NCBI GenBank assembly: GCA_028276345.1 | Contig: JAPYWM010000113.1 | Location: 1-5,018, forward strand | DNA from: Sphingobacterium sp. | Lineage (GTDB): Bacteria > Bacteroidota > Bacteroidia > SpSt-205 | DNA length: 5,018 nucleotides | Reading direction: 5' to 3' | In this document: piece after piece, positions 1-5,018 of the stretch | Numbering within the stretch: the stretch's first letter is position 1 | Layout: each line of letters begins with the position of its first letter | Notes under the pieces: generated by a model | Database searches by the model: none | Seen by the model: only the letters and a program-made list of their open reading frames with translations | Told to the model about the DNA's origin: nothing | Made by a program: the position numbers and the translations under genes

Positions 1-1841
1 CGGCCGGTGAGGTCAATTAGGCGCAGGTGCACCGGGCCTGGCTGGGGCAGCGAAAAGCGCAGAATAGGTGCCTCGCTGGCGGGGTTAGGATAAGCAAGGA
101 AGTTCCAATGGGGTAGCTGGGCCGACGCTACGCCACTGGATGTGGGGCGACGGGCTACCACGCCGATGGCATACTCTACATTTTCCCGGTCGCGGTAGGG
201 CGCCCACAGCCCCGCAATACCTTCAAAGCTGGCCCGGGAGATGGGCACAGACGCATCTTCCACAATAAAGTTGTCCACGTTGGTGGCGCTTGCCGGGAAG
301 TCCGTCTTGAAGCCGATAAGCAGACCATCGCCCGCATTTAGATTTATCGCATTGTCAAGAGGCAGCGTATAGCGCCGAAGGGGAAACTGCGTATTATTCT
401 GCCCTGTGAAGGTAGTCAGCAAAGTACCCGAAGGAAAATCCATAGGGTCCAGCGTAAGCGTATCAAGCGCCTGTCCTATAGCGCCCGTAGTGGGATTGTA
501 AGGATACACCCACACCACCAGAGGATGCAAGTTAGACCCGCCATCCTGATAGAGCATGTCAAAGCTCACCGCTTCTACGGTGATGGCTTCGGGAGCAACG
601 ATGGCCATTCCATTGGCAAAGGCGAGTCCACCCTCATCTTCATTCTGAGGGTCCCAATTTCCATCGTCATAACGCAGGATGTAGCGTCCCCCCGGTAGCG
701 TATCGCAGATAACGAGCTCCGAGCTGTTGCTGTTATTGCCAGCGAACCCATCTCCCGAGAAGCTGAGGGTCACGATGCAGTTGTAGCTGCCGGTGGAGAG
801 GTTGGAGGGTGTGCCGCGGGTATTGTGATCGAAGGGTTTCGTGAAGCTGGCCGTGGCGATTTGTCCTATGGCTGGTGCCGGAATGAAGACTGTATCCCGA
901 TGGATGATAGTGTTACCCGGAGCGGGTCCACGGACATTGAGGATATTGCGGATGTTAGCTGAGATAGGCTGATTCCCGCTATTGAGCACGCCGGCTTGGA
1001 AGGTGGGCGCGGAGCCGCCTTTCAGCGCAAACTGCCCCAGTCCATCCGAGTTTAGTACCCACTCTAACTGCGCATCCGTACTGCTACAAGTGAAATTACG
1101 CGGATGCCAGATTTTGATAGCGAAATCTTGAAAGGGCACAGGCCACGCTGCCGCAATATCCAAGCCCGACTGACCAGTGATGTTTTCCATGCCGACGACG
1201 TTGTAGTTACCATTCCCGTAGCTGCTATGATAGCCAGCATCTATGAACTTGTACTGGAGGGTGATGGAGGAGTCGCTGGGGTCTAAGATGATCTGGAAGG
1301 AGTTGCGGCCCTGCCACTGGCCGGGGGCGCTACCATTCCAATAGGGGACGCTGTCCCAAGTGATGACGAAACGGCCATTACCGTCGGTACCATAAAGGAG
1401 TTTGGCCCCTGGTACGGGGTTGCCTTGATCATCTGTGAAAGTCAGATCTGCCAAATAGACGCCAATCCACTCGTTGGGCGCAGCCGCATTGGGGAAGCGA
1501 TTGAAGTAAGGAGGTGCTCCGCTGGAAACATTAGCCCCCCGCCCGAAGGTGATGTACCCATTGGAGCCGACATAAACTTTGCTATAGCTATTCCAGTAAT
1601 ACACGAAGGGGAAGGGCAGGTTGATCGGTCCCACGTAGTTATCATCGCCGAGGCCAGAGAGGAGCTGCCCCGTGCTGGAGATGTCCACCCAGTTGTAAGT
1701 CGGTGTAGAATCCTGGACGGTAGCTTGCGTGGTATACCACCGATAGCCGCAGGCATCACCGCCTGTGGGGGCTGGCGCCTGTCCGTACAATGTTGTGCTC
1801 CCGATTAGGAGCAGCGTGCTGATTATTGCAATGTGTCGCAT
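1..1841 (-). CDS. Secreted multidomain protein with T9SS type A sorting domain (3' end cut by window edge)
   Basis: Reading the minus strand from the ATG at 1841 gives 613 codons without a stop to the window edge, so the C-terminus is missing. Residues 1-20 form a signal peptide (MRH, then the hydrophobic run IAIISTLLLIG, ending LYG before Gln21). About 29-250 is a beta domain with LPFPF and YVGSNGYITFG (75-100), RFVITW (157-162) and GMENITGQSG (217-226), a pattern frequent in secreted Bacteroidota proteins. About 258-380 resembles a CARDB/Ig-like module (GVLNSGN, later GNNSNSSELVIC). About 389-563 is a beta-sandwich opening with YDDG (391-394). From about 582, YPNPAS, then RFSLPQPG and LRLIDLTG match the start of a T9SS type A sorting domain, which normally ends some 50 residues later. 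I see no catalytic motif. By family knowledge the product is exported by Sec, then released or surface-anchored through T9SS; binding, adhesion or structural roles are guesses. The domain pattern is convincing, the function unknown. Confidence 0.9.
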   Translation of the reverse strand, partial: MRHIAIISTLLLIGSTTLYGQAPAPTGGDACGYRWYTTQATVQDSTPTYNWVDISSTGQLLSGLGDDNYVGPINLPFPFVYYWNSYSKVYVGSNGYITFGRGANVSSGAPPYFNRFPNAAAPNEWIGVYLADLTFTDDQGNPVPGAKLLYGTDGNGRFVITWDSVPYWNGSAPGQWQGRNSFQIILDPSDSSITLQYKFIDAGYHSSYGNGNYNVVGMENITGQSGLDIAAAWPVPFQDFAIKIWHPRNFTCSSTDAQLEWVLNSDGLGQFALKGGSAPTFQAGVLNSGNQPISANIRNILNVRGPAPGNTIIHRDTVFIPAPAIGQIATASFTKPFDHNTRGTPSNLSTGSYNCIVTLSFSGDGFAGNNSNSSELVICDTLPGGRYILRYDDGNWDPQNEDEGGLAFANGMAIVAPEAITVEAVSFDMLYQDGGSNLHPLVVWVYPYNPTTGAIGQALDTLTLDPMDFPSGTLLTTFTGQNNTQFPLRRYTLPLDNAINLNAGDGLLIGFKTDFPASATNVDNFIVEDASVPISRASFEGIAGLWAPYRDRENVEYAIGVVARRPTSSGVASAQLPHWNFLAYPNPASEAPILRFSLPQPGPVHLRLIDLTG

Positions 1842-1846
1842 AGAGG

Positions 1847-1854
1847 CAAAGATA
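1847..1854 (-). promoter_or_regulatory. Bacteroidota-type -7 promoter box for the T9SS protein gene
   Basis: The minus strand reads TATCTTTG, an exact match to the Bacteroidota sigma -7 consensus TAnnTTTG. Five bases separate it from the ATG at 1841, so transcription would begin at or within a base or two of the start codon. No clear -33 TTG is found at the usual 17-23 base spacing, and no purine-rich ribosome-binding site fits before the ATG. The box also supports the start at 1841 over in-frame ATG codons at 1880 and 1892, which would lie upstream of the transcript and put extra residues before the signal peptide. Confidence 0.6.
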
Positions 1855-1939
1855 AGGCACTTGTGGGGATGTGCGCGCATTACTTGCGGCATTTTGGGAA
1901 TATGGGGGGCCATGGGGTGGATACGAGGGGAGGGCGATG

Positions 1940-1947
1940 TACCTTTG
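1940..1947 (+). promoter_or_regulatory. Bacteroidota-type -7 promoter box for the acylase gene
   Basis: TACCTTTG matches the TAnnTTTG consensus exactly and ends three bases (TGC) before the ATG at 1951. As for the divergent gene, the expected transcription start falls at about the start codon, predicting a leaderless or nearly leaderless mRNA. A TTG at the usual -33 spacing is not evident; the nearest candidate upstream (1894-1896) is about 43 bases away, which is too far. The box supports choosing the ATG at 1951, because the earlier in-frame ATG at 1912 would not be transcribed from it. Confidence 0.6.
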
Positions 1948-1950
1948 TGC

Positions 1951-4113
1951 ATGCGGTGGACGTGGGTCGTGTTTGGGGTGGTGTGGGCGCAGGTGACGAT
2001 ATACCGGGATAGCTTTGGGACGCCGTATGTTTTTGGCCGGACGGATGCTGAGGTGGCGTATGGTTTGGCGTGGGCGCATGCCGAGGATGATTTTGCGCGG
2101 CTACAATATGTCATAGCCTTAGCGAAAGGTCGGTTAGGGCGCCTTATCGGGAAAAATGGAGCCGCCATGGACTACTTTGCGCACTTTACGGGGGCCTTCC
2201 ACCTGGCCGGTAGGCAGTACGATAGCCTGCCTGCGGATATTCGCTGCGTTATAGAAGCTTATGTTGCCGGTCTCAACGCCTATGCCCGAGCGCACCCGCA
2301 CGAGGTTCTGGATAAAAAGCTCTTTCCCTTCACGCCGCAGGAGCTTTTGCAGGGGTATATCGTCATTCTTAGTGGGATGATTGGAGTGGGGCAGGCCCTG
2401 AGAGCCACCCTATCTGGGCATCCCTCTGACTACCGGTTCAGTGTCCAGGCGGGCTCGAATGCTATGGCTATCCACCGCTCTCGCACCGAAGAGAACCAGA
2501 CTTTTCTCCTGGTCAATCCGCATGTCCCCATAGAGGGGGCCCTTCGCTGGTACGAGGCGTACCTCCATAGCGATGAGGGCTGGCAGGTGCTGGGGGGCTT
2601 TTTCCCGGGAAGCCTCGCGCCGGGATTGGGTACTACCCCTCATCATGGCTGGGCCGTCACGTTTAACTGGCCCGACTTCGTGGACATTTACGAGCTCAAA
2701 ATGCACCCTAAAAATCCCCGCCTCTATCGGGTAGATGAAGCCTGGGAGACGCTCCGGGTAGAGAAGGTTCGTCTGCATGTGCGCCTCTTCGCCCCGCGCG
2801 GTAAGGTCGTCCAAGGATGGCCGGTGCAGGGGTTTTCTCCGGTGCGGGGACCCTTTCTCACTGTTTCCAGAAAGTTGGAATGGAGCTTATTCGGACCGGT
2901 CGTACGCACGAAAAAGGGTGTGTATGCCTTGCGTTTCCCGGCTGAGAAGCTCTTCCGGGCGCCCGAAGCGTGGTACCGTCTCAGCAAAGCCCAGAACTTT
3001 ACTGAGTTTTACCAGGCTCTGCGCCTGCAGGGTATTCCCCACTTCAACTTCGTGTATGCCGACCCCGACACGATCTTTTACCTTTTCAATGCGACGTTGC
3101 CGGAGCGGCCAGCGGGATGGAATTGGCAAGGGGTTTTGCCCGGAGATACCCGAAAGACCCTGTGGCAGCGCTACCTGACCATAGAAGAGCTCCCCCAGGT
3201 GCTTAATCCTGACTGCGGCTATGTGTTTAGCGTGAATAACAGCCCCTTTCTGGTAAGCTGTCCAGAGGCTTCGCCCCGGGAGTCGGACTATCCGCCCGGG
3301 CACGGCTGGGAATGGAATCGCCATAATAATCGCGAGCTTCGGCTACGAGCGCTCATGGAAGGGAAAGCGCGTTTTTCCTGGGAAGACTTTGTGCGCATCA
3401 AGTATGACCGGCAGTATCCTGTGGCGGGTCCTGCCGCCCAGATCTGGCAGAGTTTTGCGAGTTTGCCAGATACGTCGGATGCGCTCTTGCAGCAGGCGCT
3501 GCGGGCAGTTCGGCAGTGGGACCTATCGGGGGCGGGAGAAAACCGGCAAGCGGCCTTATGTGCCTTATCTGTCTACTGGGCCTTTCGGCAGTACAAGCTG
3601 TCTGGATATAACTGGTTAGAAACGGCTCAGGTGGAGATTCCCATCGAGGGCCGGTGGAAGGCCCTGCACTGGGCGGCCACTCGCCTGCAAAAGCACTATG
3701 GTCGGCTGGACCCGCGCTGGGAGGAAGTGCAGGCCATAGAAGCTCAGGGACGCCGCTATCCGCTGGGAGGCTTACCTGAGCAGTTAGCGCCGGCCTATGG
3801 CTCCTGGGACGAGCAGAGCGGCTTTTTCCGGGTAGAAGGGGGTGACACGTACATCCAGATGGTGCGCTTCCTTCCCCGTCAAGTGGAGGGGCGGCAGCCA
3901 TTTCCCTTGGTAGAGACTATTTTGCCGCTGGGGGTGTCCGGACGGCCGGGCACGCCGCATTATGCTGACCAGGTAGAGCTTTTCCACCGGGGGCAGCGTA
4001 AACGCATGACCTTAGACCCCGCCGAAATCGCCGGAAAGAGCGTACGGAGTTATACGCTGATGCCGCGTCTCGTGGGAGAAGCGGCACGCCGGGGACAGGG
4101 GAGCGGCGAGTAG
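1951..4113 (+). CDS. Exported penicillin acylase family N-terminal-nucleophile amidohydrolase
   Basis: The 720-residue product belongs to the self-processing Ntn-hydrolase family that includes penicillin G acylase (PGA), aculeacin A acylase and acyl-homoserine-lactone acylases, which hydrolyse N-acyl amides. Residues 1-13 (MRWTWVVFGVVWA) form a very short signal peptide before Gln14. The alpha-chain motif VTIYRDSFGTPYV begins at 15, followed by AYGLAWAHAEDD and GRLGRLIG. Gly168-Ser169-Asn170-Ala171 is the autocleavage site, with Ser169 as nucleophile, leaving a beta chain of about 552 residues. Aligned with PGA from memory, Asp242 and Asp245 (PDFVD) match the calcium ligands Asp73/Asp76, Asn429 of NNSP matches oxyanion Asn241, and Arg461 matches Arg263. 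GVSGRPGTPHYADQ (661-674) is the family's C-terminal signature. The frame is open upstream to an ATG at 1765, but those codons lie antisense to the neighbouring gene and show no family similarity. The acyl substrate cannot be read from sequence: antibiotic, quorum-signal or lipid amide are all possible. Location is probably periplasmic. Confidence 0.93.
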   Translation: MRWTWVVFGVVWAQVTIYRDSFGTPYVFGRTDAEVAYGLAWAHAEDDFARLQYVIALAKGRLGRLIGKNGAAMDYFAHFTGAFHLAGRQYDSLPADIRCVIEAYVAGLNAYARAHPHEVLDKKLFPFTPQELLQGYIVILSGMIGVGQALRATLSGHPSDYRFSVQAGSNAMAIHRSRTEENQTFLLVNPHVPIEGALRWYEAYLHSDEGWQVLGGFFPGSLAPGLGTTPHHGWAVTFNWPDFVDIYELKMHPKNPRLYRVDEAWETLRVEKVRLHVRLFAPRGKVVQGWPVQGFSPVRGPFLTVSRKLEWSLFGPVVRTKKGVYALRFPAEKLFRAPEAWYRLSKAQNFTEFYQALRLQGIPHFNFVYADPDTIFYLFNATLPERPAGWNWQGVLPGDTRKTLWQRYLTIEELPQVLNPDCGYVFSVNNSPFLVSCPEASPRESDYPPGHGWEWNRHNNRELRLRALMEGKARFSWEDFVRIKYDRQYPVAGPAAQIWQSFASLPDTSDALLQQALRAVRQWDLSGAGENRQAALCALSVYWAFRQYKLSGYNWLETAQVEIPIEGRWKALHWAATRLQKHYGRLDPRWEEVQAIEAQGRRYPLGGLPEQLAPAYGSWDEQSGFFRVEGGDTYIQMVRFLPRQVEGRQPFPLVETILPLGVSGRPGTPHYADQVELFHRGQRKRMTLDPAEIAGKSVRSYTLMPRLVGEAARRGQGSGE

Positions 4114-4126
4114 GCTTTACCCGCCG
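4104..4126 (-). terminator. Hairpin spanning both convergent stop codons, possible terminator
   Basis: Arms 4104-4112 (CGGCGAGTA) and 4118-4126 (TACCCGCCG) enclose a five-base loop at 4113-4117. As minus-strand RNA all nine pairs form, with one G-U wobble; as plus-strand RNA one position is an A-C mismatch. The hairpin contains the TAG of the acylase gene (4111-4113) and the TAA of the lyase gene (4117-4119). No T-run follows on either strand, so it is not a classical intrinsic terminator. With only 3 bp between the genes, it is the only visible candidate for ending or separating the converging transcripts. Confidence 0.35.
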
Positions 4127-5018
4127 AGGGCCTGATCCAGAAAGTCCAGCGCTAAGGTTTCGACTTGGCCCTGGGAAGGGAGGCTGCCCATCATGCCGTA
4201 CATGGCAGCGGTGCGACGGGGCGGTTCGTTACTGCGGGCTGTCCGGGAGACCCATCGGGCCATGGCCCGCACCCACCGTTCGGGCAAGACTTTTAGACCG
4301 GTGCGCACCAGACTTCTGCCTATCCGACGCGAAAGCGGCGATGGCTGTTGTCGTCTGACTTGCGCCATCAGCGCTTCCAGGTCAGCGAGGAATTCTCCTA
4401 CCACGCGGGCATGCCCTCGGCTTACCGTCAGGTGCAGGCTGGGGGGCTTTTGCTGGCGGTCTATAAACCAGCCCCGTTCCGACAGACCATCCCCTATGGC
4501 ATAAATATCATAGGGCGGTCGTGCCCCCACAGCCAAAATCGTCATGCGGGGCTTCCCTACGATGTAAAGCTCCGGCAGGGCCTCAATGGCTTCCTTGATG
4601 CGCTGGGTGGTTTCGTAGGCGAGGCGGGTAGCCTCGATGTAGCCGCTTTCGCCTAAGTAGTGCAGCACAGCCCAAGCGGCGGCAATCGCCCCTCCTGCCC
4701 GCGTCCCTAAAAAAGTGGCCGACGGATAAATACCCCCTGGCCATCCGCCATAGACGAAAAACTGGTAGCGCCGCAGGGCCCGGCTCCGGTATAAAAGCAC
4801 CGAGGCGCCCTTCGGCGCATAGCCGTACTTGTGTAGGTCGACCGAGATGGAGGTAACACCCTCCACCCGGAAGTCCCACGGCGGGACGGGATGCCCGAGC
4901 TTTTCTAAGAATGGCCAGACCATGCCGCCCACGCAAGCATCTACATGGAGCCAGAGGTTGTGCCGGCGAGCCAGGGACGCTATGGCCGGAATGGGGTCCA
5001 TTATCCCGTGCGGGTACG
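4117..5018 (-). CDS. Sphingosine-1-phosphate lyase-like PLP-dependent lyase/decarboxylase (5' end cut by window edge)
   Basis: The C-terminal 299 full codons are present. The frame runs off the right edge and begins YPHGIMDPIPAIA, which matches an internal segment of S1P lyases, so the ATG at 5001 is not the real start. Counting from that Met, HVDACVGG (19-26) supplies the Asp that contacts the PLP ring nitrogen. VTSISVDLHKYGYAPKG (49-65) carries the Schiff-base Lys58 (codon 4828-4830). Next come YQFFV, WPGGIY (87-92), GESGYIEATR, DIYAIGDGLSERGW, PPSLHLTVS and AMYGMMGSLP (266-275). These follow the order of human SGPL1 and yeast Dpl1 closely, and fit this branch better than glutamate or tyrosine decarboxylases. 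The family reaction cleaves phosphorylated long-chain bases into a fatty aldehyde and phosphoethanolamine; the substrate here is inferred. Oddities are a basic linker at about 215-263 and changed residues near WPGGIY and PPSLH. Whether an N-terminal membrane anchor exists cannot be seen. The gene converges on the acylase gene, 3 bp away. Confidence 0.9.
   Translation of the reverse strand, partial: YPHGIMDPIPAIASLARRHNLWLHVDACVGGMVWPFLEKLGHPVPPWDFRVEGVTSISVDLHKYGYAPKGASVLLYRSRALRRYQFFVYGGWPGGIYPSATFLGTRAGGAIAAAWAVLHYLGESGYIEATRLAYETTQRIKEAIEALPELYIVGKPRMTILAVGARPPYDIYAIGDGLSERGWFIDRQQKPPSLHLTVSRGHARVVGEFLADLEALMAQVRRQQPSPLSRRIGRSLVRTGLKVLPERWVRAMARWVSRTARSNEPPRRTAAMYGMMGSLPSQGQVETLALDFLDQALGG

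Larger units (their letters stand above)
1842..1950. promoter_or_regulatory. Divergent intergenic promoter region, 109 bp
   Basis: This is the only substantial non-coding stretch in the window. It separates the minus-strand T9SS cargo gene from the plus-strand acylase gene. A -7 box for each gene sits at each end (1847-1854 minus, 1940-1947 plus), about 85 bp apart and back to back. The interior is G-rich on the plus strand and includes a perfect 8-bp palindrome TGCGCGCA at 1872-1879. I see no recognisable operator, riboswitch or RNA gene. A regulator bound between the boxes could affect both genes, but nothing in the sequence demonstrates one. Confidence 0.6.

Noticed and set aside
1425..1808. 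127-codon plus-strand open frame antisense to the T9SS protein gene
   Set aside because: It is opposite a strongly supported coding frame with clear domain motifs. Its own translation shows no recognisable family, signal or start context.
1872..1879. Palindrome TGCGCGCA between the divergent promoters as an operator
   Set aside because: Eight bases of alternating GC palindrome are expected by chance in GC-rich DNA, and no second copy or regulator gene is visible.
1765..1950. Extension of the acylase reading frame to an upstream ATG at 1765
   Set aside because: The added 62 residues have no family similarity, lie partly antisense to the signal peptide codons of the divergent gene, and would place the export signal internally. 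The -7 box at 1940-1947 fits a start at 1951.
1756..2079. 107-codon minus-strand open frame across the divergent region
   Set aside because: It is Pro-, His- and Arg-rich, typical of a shadow frame in GC-rich DNA. It overlaps the starts of two well-supported genes.
3398..3901. 167-codon minus-strand open frame inside the acylase gene
   Set aside because: It is Pro- and Ala-rich, low-complexity shadow translation opposite conserved acylase beta-chain sequence.
4117..5001. Treating the lyase gene as complete with a start at 5001
   Set aside because: The frame stays open to 5018, and the residues before this Met (YPHGI) continue the family alignment. The protein lacks its N-terminal half within the window.

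Overview
The window suggests a member of the Bacteroidota or a close relative in the FCB group, with a GC content clearly above 50%. Two independent signs support this. The first gene ends in a type IX secretion (T9SS) type A sorting domain with a YPNP motif. Both gene starts visible in the window are preceded by an exact match to the Bacteroidota -7 promoter element TAnnTTTG. No species can be named, and nothing marks the window as mobile or phage DNA.

The layout is three genes with almost no spare DNA. Positions 1-1841 (minus strand) hold most of a large secreted multidomain beta protein. It has an N-terminal signal peptide and a C-terminal sorting domain cut by the window edge. Positions 1842-1950 are a 109-bp divergent promoter region. 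Positions 1951-4113 (plus strand) hold a complete exported N-terminal-nucleophile hydrolase of the penicillin acylase family. Positions 4117-5018 (minus strand) hold the C-terminal part of a PLP-dependent lyase or decarboxylase closely resembling sphingosine-1-phosphate lyase. Its N-terminus lies beyond the right edge. The second and third genes converge with 3 bp between their stop codons, and a 9-bp hairpin covers both stops.

The genes do not form an operon: they are divergent, then convergent. Export signals place the first two products outside the cytoplasm, whereas the lyase is probably cytosolic or membrane associated. A shared lipid-amide or sphingolipid theme for the acylase and lyase is possible but rests only on adjacency. 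The most informative observations are the two -7 boxes lying 3 and 5 bases from their ATG codons (probable leaderless mRNAs), a long basic insertion in the lyase, and unusual residues around the active sites of both enzymes.
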